A DNA stretch of 64,000 bases, taken from Peribacillus sp. FSL E2-0218 (GTDB lineage Bacteria; Bacillota; Bacilli; Bacillales; DSM-1321). The stretch is taken from positions 371,001-435,000 of the forward strand of contig NZ_CP150304.1 in assembly GCF_037992945.1 (NCBI RefSeq). The letters are read 5' to 3'. Shown here piece after piece: positions 51,605-63,608 of this stretch; within the stretch, counting starts at the first letter, position 1, and every line of letters starts with the position of its first letter. The notes under the pieces were generated by a model. It saw only the letters and a program-made list of their open reading frames with translations, was not told where the DNA came from and searched no databases. The position numbers and the translations under genes were made by a program.

Positions 51605-51815
51605 AAAAGGCAGGTCTCCTGGCTTGTGCGTCATTTTACTCTAAGAACCTTCCCATTTGATGATGGATAGCACAAATGTCCAATCCACCATCAAATAGTG
51701 GTATGCATCTTATTTCATTAGCACTTACAGTTGCGGAAACAGCTTCGGTTTTGAACCGAATTCCCTATTAAGCTGACAAGGCAGCACCCTTTTCTGCAAG
51801 GTTCATATTCACTTA
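51605..51815 (-). promoter_or_regulatory. Cobalamin riboswitch
   Basis: Reading the minus strand, the conserved parts appear in order: GGGTGCTGCCTTGTCAGC with GGGAATTCGGTTC, then CCGCAACTGTAAGTGC, and at the 3' end AAGCCAGGAGACCTGCC. These are the hallmark blocks of the B12 aptamer. It precedes the terminator at 51491 and the adenosyltransferase gene. Confidence 0.92.
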
Positions 51816-51995
51816 GGATAAGTTTACCATACCTTTTTCCTTAAGCTGCACTAATATTTTTAGAGAATTTCGTTTATGGTTTACGGAATATCTAGTAAAC
51901 TTACAATGTAAGGATTAATTGGCTGTTACTGTAAAGAGAAGTCGGAGATAGATTGGAAATGAGATAATCGTGATAGATTTCCCAGGAGGTAGCGA

Positions 51996-52952
51996 ATGAT
52001 TTATAAGCAGGCAAATCAAAAACTGGAAAAGGTTCTAGGAAATATTGAAAAAGTGATTATCGGAAAGCGGGATATTGCAGAACTGAGCATCGTCGCACTG
52101 CTTTCCGGTGGGCATGTTTTATTGGAGGATGTTCCGGGAGTAGGCAAGACAGTCATGGTCCGGGCGCTTGCCAAATCGATAAGTGCGAGCTTTAAGCGAA
52201 TACAATTCACGCCTGATTTACTCCCTTCCGATGTAACCGGCGTTTCGATTTTCAACCCAAAGGAACAAGCGTTCATTTTTCGGCCAGGACCGATAATGGG
52301 ACATATTATTTTGGCAGATGAAATTAACCGGACCTCTCCGAAAACGCAGTCTGCCCTGCTTGAAGCGATGGAGGAGGCAAGTGTGACGATCGATGGCGTC
52401 ACCAGGGGATTGGAGCAGCCCTTTTTTGTCATGGCGACGCAGAACCCGATTGAGTACGAGGGCACATATCCGCTTCCGGAAGCGCAATTGGATCGATTCC
52501 TGTTAAAAATGAAGATGGGCTACCCGAGTGTTGCGGAAGAAATCGAGGTCCTGCAAAGAGCTCAATACATGGCTCCGCTTGAAGAGCTGGAATCAGTCAT
52601 CACCTTGGAAGAATTGAAGGCCCTGCAGGCAGAGGCTAAGATGGTGATCGTGGATGACACAATAAAAGGATATATTGTTGAACTGGCCAATGAAACGAGG
52701 AGCCATCAGGCTGTCTATCTTGGGGTCAGTCCGCGTGGATCGATTGCTTTGATGAAGGCAGCCCAAGCTTATGCACTAATACAGGGCAGGGATTATGTCC
52801 TGCCGGATGATGTTCAATATTTAGCTCCGTTCGTTTTCTCCCACCGCCTGATTTTAAAACCTGAAGCGAATTATGATGGCTTCGATGCTGAAATGGTGAT
52901 CACCGAAATTGTCGCGAAGACTCATGTGCCTGTGAAACGGGCCTTGTCATAA
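51996..52952 (+). CDS. yeaC: MoxR-family AAA+ ATPase (YeaC)
   Basis: 318 residues. Walker A DVPGVGKTV near residue 49, Walker B ILADEINR, and the MATQNPIEYEGTYPLPEAQLDRF sensor region. MoxR ATPases act as chaperones together with DUF58 and transglutaminase partners, which are the next two genes. AGGAGG precedes the ATG. Same gene order as yeaC-yeaD-yebA-guaA-pbuG of B. subtilis. Confidence 0.92.
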   Translation: MIYKQANQKLEKVLGNIEKVIIGKRDIAELSIVALLSGGHVLLEDVPGVGKTVMVRALAKSISASFKRIQFTPDLLPSDVTGVSIFNPKEQAFIFRPGPIMGHIILADEINRTSPKTQSALLEAMEEASVTIDGVTRGLEQPFFVMATQNPIEYEGTYPLPEAQLDRFLLKMKMGYPSVAEEIEVLQRAQYMAPLEELESVITLEELKALQAEAKMVIVDDTIKGYIVELANETRSHQAVYLGVSPRGSIALMKAAQAYALIQGRDYVLPDDVQYLAPFVFSHRLILKPEANYDGFDAEMVITEIVAKTHVPVKRALS

Positions 52953-54166
52953 TGCGTAGCTTCAATCATTTTCTAAAGAAAAACATGAATGCGGCCGGGT
53001 TGGTATTTCTTATGGCCACTTCCTTTTGCTTTGCGATGTTTCAAGGCGGATTTGTCAGTTGGTTCATTTTTTATTCGTTTTTGCCCTTTGCCGCGTATGC
53101 CATGATTCTGCTGTTTTATCCCCTTCACTCCATTACGGTTGAAAGAAACGTCAGCAAAAGAGAATGCCAGGCAGGTGAAACCGTTGAAATGAACCTGACG
53201 TTCACCCGTAAGAACCGGCTCCCGCTCTTATTTCTGGTGATAGAGGAGGAATTGCCAGGAGATATGGAAGATAGTGAAGATAGTGAAGATAGTGGGATTT
53301 ATAGAAAGGCGCTGATCTTCCCTGGGTTCAAGCGTACCATCAGCTTGTCGTATGCTTTGGAGGGCCTGCCACGTGGTGAGCATAGGTTCCAATCGATCCG
53401 TTTTTTGATAGGGGACTTTTTTGGACTCGTTGAAAAGGAGGCGATATTCGATTCTCCTATGAATATAACCGTTTTCCCTACGTATCATGAGCTTGACTCC
53501 CTATATCTCGATCAATTGTTCAATCAGGGACAAGCAGGCCCGACAAAGAAAACACATCGGGAACATTCGGTGGTATCCGGGGTGAGGGAGTATCAGCCAG
53601 GTGATCAGCTTTCATGGATCAACTGGAAAGCGACGGCTCGAACGAGTGAGATCATGACGAAGGAATTCGAAGTGCAAAAAAATCGGGATGTATGGATCAT
53701 CCTTGATAACCAGCCATCGATATCATTTGAAGAATCCATTATTGCGGCGGCTTCCTTTGTCCACAGCCTGTTAAAAAAGGGCATCCAGGTTGGTTATGCG
53801 AGTACGTCTTCGAGTCTAATCCTGCCTGCCGGGGCGGGCAGGAACCAGAGAAGGAAGATTTTTACCAGACTTGCTAAAGAAAGAACGGATGAAACAAATG
53901 CATTAGCTGATAAAGGAAGGAAGGGAAATTTGCCGGCAAACGCAGCCGTGATTTTCATCGTATCCGATTTGACCAGGGAAAAGATGGAACTATTAAATGC
54001 TTTCCGCACTAATCGAGGGTTAACGATGTTATGCATGAAGAATCCGGAAAATCTACTGGATGAGGAAAAAAGGGTAATGACTACTGCTATGACAAAAGGA
54101 ATCAAGGTTAGCTTTATTGAACATGAGCAGCTGCGGTTCGATAGAACGGGGGTGATGGCAAAATGA
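52952..54166 (+). CDS. yeaD: DUF58 domain membrane protein (YeaD)
   Basis: 404 residues. Two N-terminal membrane segments (about 15-60) precede a beta-sandwich region and then the DUF58 signature VSGVREYQPGDQLSWINWKA followed by a von Willebrand factor A-like domain with the MIDAS-type DNQPS. It overlaps yeaC by one base (TAATG) and yebA by ATGA. An in-frame triple repeat encoding Asp-Ser-Glu units occurs at about 53268-53293. Exact function unknown. Confidence 0.9.
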   Translation: MRSFNHFLKKNMNAAGLVFLMATSFCFAMFQGGFVSWFIFYSFLPFAAYAMILLFYPLHSITVERNVSKRECQAGETVEMNLTFTRKNRLPLLFLVIEEELPGDMEDSEDSEDSGIYRKALIFPGFKRTISLSYALEGLPRGEHRFQSIRFLIGDFFGLVEKEAIFDSPMNITVFPTYHELDSLYLDQLFNQGQAGPTKKTHREHSVVSGVREYQPGDQLSWINWKATARTSEIMTKEFEVQKNRDVWIILDNQPSISFEESIIAAASFVHSLLKKGIQVGYASTSSSLILPAGAGRNQRRKIFTRLAKERTDETNALADKGRKGNLPANAAVIFIVSDLTREKMELLNAFRTNRGLTMLCMKNPENLLDEEKRVMTTAMTKGIKVSFIEHEQLRFDRTGVMAK

Positions 54167-56361
54167 CTGTCACTGGTGAAAAGCTGCAAAGGTACATGCA
54201 TATCATCCTATATGTTTTTGGTCTGATCTTGACCACTGAGTGGCTAAGGCCGGTCGATCAACTGACGGATACAGGCAATATTTTTATTTTTGTCCTGTTT
54301 TTAATCTTTTCCCTGCTGCTGCATTACTTCCAAATACATTGGCCCATCCGCTTTATCCTCATTTCCGTGTATATCATGTTTTCCTTACAGCTCCTTCACT
54401 CAATAAATGGTATATCATGGATGAGTGGGTTTCTAGTCGATTTTACAGCTAACCTAAGGTTTATATACGATGCGAATTGGGAGTCGATCACAAACCCATT
54501 TCGAACGTTGTTATTTTTTGTGCTTCTATGGCTTGTAACGTATTTGATCCATTACTGGGTGATGGTAAGGCAAAGCATTTTTTTCTTTTTCCTTTTAACG
54601 GTGTTTTTCGTATCTGTACTTGATACATTCACTCCCTACGCGGGGGACATGTCAATGATAAGGATCATCATCACTGGTTTTCTGATGCTCGGCCTGCTTT
54701 CCCTGCTGCGTCTCATGATACAGGAGCAGATTGCATTTCCGCCGGCAGCCATCAAAAAATGGGCCATGGTGCTGATTGGCGTGATCGTGTTAAGTGCCGT
54801 CGCTGGCTTCATCGGTCCAAAGCTCTCTCCTCAGTGGCCCGACCCAGTTCCTTATATCACTTCTTATTCAAATAAAACGATGCAGGAAGGCGATGGTTCT
54901 AAGGACAAAAGCGTCGGTTACGATGAAGATGATTCAAGTCTTGGCGGTTCGATAGAGCCTGATAGCTCCGTCGTTTTTTATAATAATGCAACTGAGGGGC
55001 ATTATTGGAAAGTGGAAAACAAAGATGTTTATACAGGGAAGGGCTGGGTTTCCATAGAGGAACCGGACGTTGCCTCTTTTTCCATTGGTCAGGATATGGG
55101 CCCATTGGATATTTACCAAGTTCCTGAAGTGATGAAAACGAAGGAAATGACAACTGAAGTGTCCATGGAAGAAATGTATCCGCATATCCTGCATCCTCAA
55201 TCCGGGTATTTAAAAAAGATTGAGGATAACAGCAACACCGAAATGAATTTTATATATTATCTAGGCATGGACAAAATCATTACCGAATGGAAAAATGGCG
55301 ACCCTCAATTAATGAAAGAATATGAGTTGACCTATGACATGCCTAGTTTTGATATAGCTGAGCTAAGGAAGGTAACGGAACCCGATGAATCGATGGCTGT
55401 GTTAATGGAAAAAAATACACAGCTTCCTGAGGGATTGCCTAACCGGGTCTATGATTTGGTTACGCAGCTTACGAGAAATGAAACGAATTGGTACGATAAG
55501 GCAAAAGTCATTGAGAATTATTTCGATCGCCCTGAATTCATTTATTCAAAAGATGAAATTCCATATCCAGATACGAATCAGGATTATGCCGATCAATTTT
55601 TATTCGAGACAAAGATAGGGTACTGCGATAATTATTCGACGGCAATGGTCGTATTACTCCGTGCCGCCAATATACCTGCCAGATGGGTAAAGGGCTACAC
55701 GGAAGGGGAGAAAACGGTTAATCGTGGAGAATCCGTTTATAAAGTCACCAACAATAATGCACATTCCTGGGTCGAGGTTTATTTTTCGGGGATAGGCTGG
55801 GTGCCCTTCGAACCAACAAAGAGTTTCAACGGGGAAGTCGAATTTTATGACTCGGAATTGAAACAGCAAGAAATCAAGAACCGGGAGGATGCCCCAGCTA
55901 ATGCAGAGCAACCAAAGGTAGAGGAGAGGGAACGCCTGGATAAACCCGATAACGATGCTGAATCCATGAAGGAAAAGGATGAACGGAGACTGGACGGGCA
56001 AAGGAAATGGATGGCCTCCGCTCTTATGGTTGTCCTGATTCTCCTGGCAATAAGCTATATCTCGAGAAGGAAATGGATTCCGCATCTGCACGTCCTTATG
56101 TATAGGCGGAAATCCGGCCAGCATTTCACGTCTGCGTATGCCATTTTATTGAAGCAATTAAACCGGGCTGGGCTAATTCGACCAGCTGGGCAAACGTTAA
56201 GGGAGTACGCAGCTTATGTCGATGCAGTGTACGGTACAAATGAGATGAGCGAATTGACGGCTGGATACGAAATAATGTTGTATCGTGGAGACGTGGAAGA
56301 TGGCGAATGGGAGCACTTTCAAAGCGTCTGGGAACGCTTGATGAAAAAAACTAGCTCTTGA
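54163..56361 (+). CDS. yebA: Transglutaminase-like membrane protein (YebA)
   Basis: 732 residues. About six N-terminal membrane segments (to residue 220) precede an extracytoplasmic transglutaminase-like domain with Cys488 (GYCDNYSTAM), His534 (NNAHSWVEVYF) and Glu550 (VPFEPT, normally Asp in many relatives). A final membrane segment (WMASALMVVLILLAISYIS) is followed by a cytoplasmic DUF4129-like tail. The whole yeaC-yeaD-yebA set is likely an envelope-associated chaperone/protease-type system. Start ATG overlaps the yeaD stop. Confidence 0.92.
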   Translation: MTVTGEKLQRYMHIILYVFGLILTTEWLRPVDQLTDTGNIFIFVLFLIFSLLLHYFQIHWPIRFILISVYIMFSLQLLHSINGISWMSGFLVDFTANLRFIYDANWESITNPFRTLLFFVLLWLVTYLIHYWVMVRQSIFFFFLLTVFFVSVLDTFTPYAGDMSMIRIIITGFLMLGLLSLLRLMIQEQIAFPPAAIKKWAMVLIGVIVLSAVAGFIGPKLSPQWPDPVPYITSYSNKTMQEGDGSKDKSVGYDEDDSSLGGSIEPDSSVVFYNNATEGHYWKVENKDVYTGKGWVSIEEPDVASFSIGQDMGPLDIYQVPEVMKTKEMTTEVSMEEMYPHILHPQSGYLKKIEDNSNTEMNFIYYLGMDKIITEWKNGDPQLMKEYELTYDMPSFDIAELRKVTEPDESMAVLMEKNTQLPEGLPNRVYDLVTQLTRNETNWYDKAKVIENYFDRPEFIYSKDEIPYPDTNQDYADQFLFETKIGYCDNYSTAMVVLLRAANIPARWVKGYTEGEKTVNRGESVYKVTNNNAHSWVEVYFSGIGWVPFEPTKSFNGEVEFYDSELKQQEIKNREDAPANAEQPKVEERERLDKPDNDAESMKEKDERRLDGQRKWMASALMVVLILLAISYISRRKWIPHLHVLMYRRKSGQHFTSAYAILLKQLNRAGLIRPAGQTLREYAAYVDAVYGTNEMSELTAGYEIMLYRGDVEDGEWEHFQSVWERLMKKTSS

Positions 56362-56415
56362 CCAGGTTTTTATTATATTGATACAATAACAAAAACTAAC
56401 TTAAACTAATATATC

Positions 56416-56484
56416 CTTCATATATCCTCGATAATATGGATCGAAAGTTTCTACCGAATCACCGTAAATGATTTGACTATGAAG
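56416..56484 (+). promoter_or_regulatory. Guanine riboswitch upstream of guaA
   Basis: P1 is CTTCATA (56416-56422) with TATGAAG (56478-56484). The core has AAAGTTTCTACC and the CCGTAAATG...TTGACTATG segment. The C at 56477 pairs with guanine (C74-equivalent), which indicates guanine/hypoxanthine rather than adenine. Confidence 0.93.
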
Positions 56485-56533
56485 GCGGATTTTAACAGGA
56501 AAGCTGAAAATCTGCCTTCGTCTGTACTTTTTG
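56481..56533 (+). terminator. Riboswitch-controlled terminator before guaA
   Basis: GAAGGCGGATTTT pairs with AAAATCTGCCTTC and is followed after a few bases by TTTTTG. Its 5' arm shares bases with the 3' strand of P1 (56481-56484), giving a small overlap with the aptamer. Confidence 0.75.
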
Positions 56534-56641
56534 TGTATTTTTGAGGGTGGATTTTTAGTTTTTCTTTTTTTATGATAATATTTTTTATAAGAAAGTATCA
56601 CCCGATTATACGGGTGAATTACATTGATAGAGGTGACGTTT

Positions 56642-58198
56642 GTGCCGGGGAAAACAGAATTGCAAAAAAACCAGGAAATGATCGTAGTACTAGATTTCGG
56701 AAGCCAATATAACCAATTGATCACTCGTCGTATCCGTGAATTCGGTGTGTACAGTGAGCTTCATCCTCATACAATCACGGTAGAAGAAATCGAGAAAATG
56801 AATCCTACCGGAATCATTTTTTCAGGGGGCCCGAACAGTGTTTATGATGCAGCGGCGTTTGGCTGTGATGAACGCATTTTCGAAATGGGTCTGCCGATCT
56901 TCGGTATTTGTTATGGCATGCAGTTGATGACCAAGCATTTTGGCGGAAAAGTGGAGCCGGCGAAAAACCGTGAATACGGAAAAGCTACATTAGCCATCCA
57001 AAATGAATCCAAGCTATTCAGTGACCTGCCGCAAGAGCAAATCGTCTGGATGAGCCATGGTGACTTAGTGGTTGAGACTCCTGAAGGCTTCACCGTTGAT
57101 GGGACGAACCCATCATGCCCGATTTCGGCTATGAGTGACGAGTCACGTAAATTATACGCGGTACAATTCCATCCGGAGGTCCGCCATTCGGTTTACGGTA
57201 ATGACATTCTGAAAAACTTCGTATTCGGAGTTTGCGGCTGCAAGGGCGATTGGTCCATGGAGAACTTCATTGAAATCGAGATGGAGAAAATCCGCCAAAC
57301 GGTCGGAGATAAAAAGGTATTATGCGCCTTAAGCGGCGGTGTCGATTCCTCCGTTGTTGCCGTATTGATCCATAAAGCGATTGGCGATCAGCTGACATGT
57401 ATCTTCGTTGATCATGGATTGCTTCGTAAAGGCGAAGCTGAAGGAGTAATGGAAACATTCAGCGAAGGCTTCAATATGAACGTAATCAAGGTCGATGCAT
57501 CCGAGCGTTTCCTATCGAAGCTAGCTGGCGTATCCGATCCCGAGCAAAAACGGAAAATCATCGGTAACGAGTTCATCTACGTATTCGATGACGAAGCAAC
57601 GAAGCTTGAAGGCATCGATTTCCTTGCGCAAGGTACGCTTTACACGGATATTATTGAAAGTGGCACGGCCACTGCACAAACAATCAAATCGCATCACAAT
57701 GTCGGCGGCCTGCCGGAAGATATGCAATTTAAATTGATTGAGCCATTGAATACGCTATTCAAGGATGAAGTGCGTGCACTTGGAAGTGAAATGGGCATTC
57801 CGGATGAAATCGTATGGCGTCAACCATTCCCGGGTCCAGGTTTAGGTATTCGTGTATTGGGCGAAATCTCTGATGAAAAACTTGAAATCGTTCGTGAATC
57901 TGACCATATCTTGCGTGAAGAAATTAAAAAGAATGGCTTAGAGCGCGAAATCTGGCAGTATTTCACGGTGCTGCCTAACATCCGCAGTGTCGGGGTCATG
58001 GGCGATGCCCGGACGTACGATTACACCATCGGCATCCGTGCGGTTACATCCATTGATGGGATGACTTCGGATTGGGCACGTATTCCGTGGGATGTACTTG
58101 AGATCATCTCGACGAGAATCGTGAATGAAGTGAACCACGTAAACCGCGTCGTGTATGACATTACGTCCAAGCCGCCTGCAACGATCGAGTGGGAATAG
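56642..58198 (+). CDS. guaA: GMP synthase (glutamine-hydrolysing)
   Basis: 518 residues. Converts XMP to GMP using glutamine and ATP. The N-terminal class I amidotransferase has Cys90 in GICYGMQL; the synthetase half has the PP-loop SGGVDSS at 231-237 and ends in [11 protein letters not shown] 56642, just after GAGGTGA, is the likely start. The guanine riboswitch upstream lowers expression when guanine is plentiful. Confidence 0.95.
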   Translation: MPGKTELQKNQEMIVVLDFGSQYNQLITRRIREFGVYSELHPHTITVEEIEKMNPTGIIFSGGPNSVYDAAAFGCDERIFEMGLPIFGICYGMQLMTKHFGGKVEPAKNREYGKATLAIQNESKLFSDLPQEQIVWMSHGDLVVETPEGFTVDGTNPSCPISAMSDESRKLYAVQFHPEVRHSVYGNDILKNFVFGVCGCKGDWSMENFIEIEMEKIRQTVGDKKVLCALSGGVDSSVVAVLIHKAIGDQLTCIFVDHGLLRKGEAEGVMETFSEGFNMNVIKVDASERFLSKLAGVSDPEQKRKIIGNEFIYVFDDEATKLEGIDFLAQGTLYTDIIESGTATAQTIKSHHNVGGLPEDMQFKLIEPLNTLFKDEVRALGSEMGIPDEIVWRQPFPGPGLGIRVLGEISDEKLEIVRESDHILREEIKKNGLEREIWQYFTVLPNIRSVGVMGDARTYDYTIGIRAVTSIDGMTSDWARIPWDVLEIISTRIVNEVNHVNRVVYDITSKPPATIEWE

Positions 58199-58439
58199 AA
58201 GCAACTAGCAGCTGATCAGTGAAGGGAGACCTTCACTGATTTTTTTTGTGGGATTAACGAAAGAGTATGTGATGTGGTTTTGTTTCACGTATGTTGGTGA
58301 ACGTATACCCATAATTAGACAGGAATATAAAGCGAAACGCGAACGTTTCCTGAAATTACATAAAAAATATTCGTGAGACATATTGACGATTATTTTGGCG
58401 ACTGATACACTATACCTATATTAATAAAAAAACATAATT

Positions 58440-58508
58440 GTCGTATAATATTGGGGATATGGCCCAAAAGTTTCTACCAAGCTGCCGTTAACGGCTTGAC
58501 TACGATGT
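58440..58508 (+). promoter_or_regulatory. Guanine riboswitch upstream of pbuG
   Basis: P1 is GTCGTA with TACGA (58501-58505). The core contains AAAAGTTTCTACCAAGC and CCGTTAACGGCTTGACTACG, with the C that pairs guanine at 58500. CTTGACTAC (58495-58503) can alternatively pair with GTAGTCAAG (58544-58552), forming an antiterminator. Confidence 0.93.
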
Positions 58509-58553
58509 GAACAGAGGCCAAGTGGCCACTTCTTTACATAATAGTAGTCAAGT

Positions 58554-58582
58554 CCCGTTCGGAAGCGAATCGGGCTTTTTGT
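58554..58582 (+). terminator. Riboswitch-controlled terminator before pbuG
   Basis: CCCGTTCG pairs with CGAATCGGG (one bulge) around GAAG and is followed by CTTTTTGTC. Confidence 0.8.
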
Positions 58583-58619
58583 CTTTTGGCTTACGATCTT
58601 ATGATAGGGGAGACTCATA

Positions 58620-59951
58620 ATGAAGAATTATTTTCGTTTTAATGAATTGGGAACGAATTATCGCCGTGAGATACTTGGCGGTCTAACAACGTTCCTTTCT
58701 ATGGCATATATCCTGGTTGTTAACCCTGTGATGCTGACATTGCAAAGCATCGATGACTATCCAGATGAATTGAGAATGGATTACGGAGCGGTTTTCGCGG
58801 CTACAGCCCTAGCTGCCGCAATTGGCTCGATATTGATGGGGCTCATAGCAAGGTATCCGATTTCACTCGCCCCTGGTATGGGACTGAATGCATTTTTCGC
58901 CTTTACCGTTGTTCTTGGTTTCGGAATACCTTGGCAGACCGCTTTAACTGGCGTTTTGATATCAGGGGTCATTTTCGTTTTACTCTCCTTATCTGGAATA
59001 CGTGAGAAAATTATCAATGCAATACCGGTCGAGCTGAAATACGCAGTTGGAGCGGGTATCGGTTTATTCATTACGTTTGTAGGGTTCCAAAACTCCGGAA
59101 TCATTACGAATGATGACAGTGTCCTTGTCGGCTTGGGCGATTTAACCTCGGGAAATACGTTATTGGCAGTCTTCGGAATTGTCGTAACCGTCATTTTAAT
59201 GACGAGGGGCGTCAAAAGCGGCGTGTTCATCGGTATGGTCATTACGGCCATCGCCGGAATGATTTTTGGCCAAGTGCCTGTTCCTGAGAAAATCATCGGA
59301 GCGGTTCCAAGCATTGCCCCTACATTTGGGGTTGCATTCGATGCTTTCGGAAATCCGGGAGATCTCTTCACGGGACAAATGTTAATCGTTATATTGACCT
59401 TCTTGTTCGTGGCTTTCTTCGATACGGCTGGTACGTTGGTGGCTGTAGCGCAGCAAGCAGGCTTAATGAAAGATAATGTCCTTCCTAGAGTGGGAAAAGG
59501 GTTGCTTGCAGATTCTTTATCCATCGTTTCAGGTGCAATCCTGGGTACATCCACAACTACATCGTATGTTGAGTCAACATCGGGCGTGGCAGCCGGTGCA
59601 CGAAGCGGATTTGCGGCCGTGGTGACAGGTTTGCTGTTCATCCTATCGCTTTTCTTCTTCCCGCTTCTTTCCGTCGTAACATCGGCGGTGACCGCTCCGG
59701 CATTGGTCATAGTCGGAGTACTGATGGCATCTTCACTTAAGAATATTGATTGGCACAAGTTCGAAGTGGCCGTTCCAGCGTTCTTTACCGTCATCATGAT
59801 GCCGATGACTTATTCGATCGCCACGGGGATAGCTTGCGGATTCATCTTCTATCCGATCACGATGTCGATGAAGGGAAGAGCCAAGGAAGTTCATCCCATC
59901 ATGTGGGGGCTAGGAGTCGTCTTCCTTTTATATTTTATTTTCTTGAAGTAA
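58620..59951 (+). CDS. pbuG: Hypoxanthine/guanine permease
   Basis: 443 residues, AzgA-type member of the nucleobase:cation symporter 2 superfamily with about 13 membrane segments. It has the AzgA-type YRREILGGLTTFLSMAYILV start, then ISLAPGMGLNAFFAFTVVLG and FFDTAGTLVAVAQQAG. It directly follows its own guanine riboswitch, as in B. subtilis pbuG. AGGGGAGA precedes the ATG. Confidence 0.95.
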   Translation: MKNYFRFNELGTNYRREILGGLTTFLSMAYILVVNPVMLTLQSIDDYPDELRMDYGAVFAATALAAAIGSILMGLIARYPISLAPGMGLNAFFAFTVVLGFGIPWQTALTGVLISGVIFVLLSLSGIREKIINAIPVELKYAVGAGIGLFITFVGFQNSGIITNDDSVLVGLGDLTSGNTLLAVFGIVVTVILMTRGVKSGVFIGMVITAIAGMIFGQVPVPEKIIGAVPSIAPTFGVAFDAFGNPGDLFTGQMLIVILTFLFVAFFDTAGTLVAVAQQAGLMKDNVLPRVGKGLLADSLSIVSGAILGTSTTTSYVESTSGVAAGARSGFAAVVTGLLFILSLFFFPLLSVVTSAVTAPALVIVGVLMASSLKNIDWHKFEVAVPAFFTVIMMPMTYSIATGIACGFIFYPITMSMKGRAKEVHPIMWGLGVVFLLYFIFLK

Positions 59952-59964
59952 TGATACGCATTGA

Positions 59965-59998
59965 TCAGAAGAGCCCTTTTTTGGGGGCTCTTCTTTCT
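59965..59998 (+). terminator. pbuG terminator
   Basis: AGAAGAGCCC pairs with GGGGCTCTTCT around TTTTTT, followed by TTCTGTTG. Confidence 0.85.
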
Positions 59999-60100
59999 GT
60001 TGTAAGAGAAAGGACAAATCGTGTATAGTAAAGGGACTAAGTACTGAGTACTTTATCCTGTGCGCATAAGGATGACTTTGCGAAAAAATGAGGGAGAAAA

Positions 60101-60943
60101 ATGAGCGGTTTTATCGTTGAAAAGGTATTGAACAATAACGTGGTGATTGCCACGCATCCGTCGTATGGCGAAGTGGTTTCGATCGGGAAAGGCATAGGCT
60201 TCAACAGAAAGAAAGGCGAGGAGTTAAGTCCGCAACTTTTTGATAAGACATTTGTTCTAAAAGATGTTAAGGAGCAGGAAAGTTACAAAAAACTTTTGCC
60301 GCAGATCGACCAGAATCTCCAAGCTGCCATTATAGAATCCATTCATCTTATTAATGATCGAGTGTCGGGAAAGCTCAATGAACATATACATGTCGGATTA
60401 ACTGATCATTTATTGTTCGCCCTTCAGCGTGTTTCACAAGGAATGACTATCAAAAACCCATTTTTGAAAGAAACGATAACCCTCTATCCTTTTGAGCACG
60501 ATATCGCCGTCGATGTCATCGATTTAATTCAAGACAAGACAGGAATCGGCCTGCCGCAAGGAGAAATCGGATTCATAACGCTTCATATCCATAGTGCAAT
60601 AGCCAACAAGGACTTATCGGAAGTCAATCAGCATTCGCAATTAATCTATCATCTCATACAAGTGGTGGAAGAGCAGCTCGGGGTACGGATAAACAAAGAG
60701 AGCATCGACTATTCCCGCCTGGTCCGTCATCTAAGATTCATGGTAGATAGGGTCCTCGCAGGGGAAAAAGTGGATGAGCCAGAAAAAATCGCTTTGCTAT
60801 TGAAAGAAGAATATCCTTTGTGCTACAATATCTCATGGAAGCTAATAAAAATTATGCAAAGGAAATTAGGCAAGCCGGTTTGTGATGCGGAAGCTGTCTA
60901 TTTAACGATGCATATTCAACGATTACAAAAGAAAATAAAATAA
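60101..60943 (+). CDS. glcT: PtsG operon antiterminator GlcT
   Basis: 280 residues. RNA-binding CAT domain at 1-60 (FIVEKVLNNNVVIATHPS), then two PRD domains with the phosphorylatable histidines in HLINDRV/HIHVGLTDHL and in the C-terminal domain (LVRHLRFMVDR, YLTMHIQRL). When active it binds the RAT sequence before ptsG and prevents termination; EII-Glc phosphorylation inactivates it in the absence of glucose (established in B. subtilis). ptsG follows 210 bases later. Confidence 0.95.
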   Translation: MSGFIVEKVLNNNVVIATHPSYGEVVSIGKGIGFNRKKGEELSPQLFDKTFVLKDVKEQESYKKLLPQIDQNLQAAIIESIHLINDRVSGKLNEHIHVGLTDHLLFALQRVSQGMTIKNPFLKETITLYPFEHDIAVDVIDLIQDKTGIGLPQGEIGFITLHIHSAIANKDLSEVNQHSQLIYHLIQVVEEQLGVRINKESIDYSRLVRHLRFMVDRVLAGEKVDEPEKIALLLKEEYPLCYNISWKLIKIMQRKLGKPVCDAEAVYLTMHIQRLQKKIK

Positions 60944-61002
60944 AAATACATTATCTTACGTGTTACTGATTCGATCAGGCATAAGTGAGGAGAATGATTG
61001 TT

Positions 61003-63223
<2,221 letters not shown>

Positions 63224-63237
63224 TAATTGTAGACAAG

Positions 63238-63268
63238 GAGGGCAGCTGTCATGGCTGCCCTCTATTTT
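63238..63268 (+). terminator. ptsG terminator
   Basis: GAGGGCAGC pairs with GCTGCCCTC around TGTCATG, followed by a T-rich tail. Confidence 0.8.
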
Positions 63269-63371
63269 CATTCCTTTATGCTTGGTATGGGCCTTATTCG
63301 GCAGGAAGGATATATTATAATAGAAGAAGACGGCAGGTTCGTGAAAAAAATGAAAAATATCCAAAGATTAA

Positions 63372-63487
63372 ATTGACTTGTCTTAGGCCAAGTGATAATA
63401 TATTAAATACACCGCTTACGACATCAAAGGCAGACAAGATTATTTTGAAACTTGCTGTTGACATGTCGCAGAGGAAGGTGCTATAAT
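63372..63487 (+). promoter_or_regulatory. Tandem rRNA promoters P1 and P2
   Basis: P1: TTGACT (63373-63378) with TAATAT (63396-63401), 17-base spacer. P2: TTGACA (63458-63463) with TATAAT (63482-63487), 18-base spacer. TTGCTCTTTGAAAACTGAAC around 63519, a boxA-type antitermination sequence, follows. Confidence 0.85.
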
Positions 63488-63608
63488 CATAAAGTTGCTA
63501 AAGCGACGTTGTGAAAAATTGCTCTTTGAAAACTGAACAAAACAAAGCGCCAACGTTAAATTTTAAGTGAGCACACACTATTAAAAAAGCAAATGAGCAA
63601 GTCAAACA

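Noticed and set aside
51431..51634. N-terminal extension of the adenosyltransferase gene
   Set aside because: The extension runs through the riboswitch terminator; a good ribosome site and ATG occur at 51430.
58781..59797. 338-codon open frame on the minus strand opposite pbuG
   Set aside because: It is the antisense shadow of a clear permease gene; no ribosome site and a composition typical of reversed membrane-protein codons.
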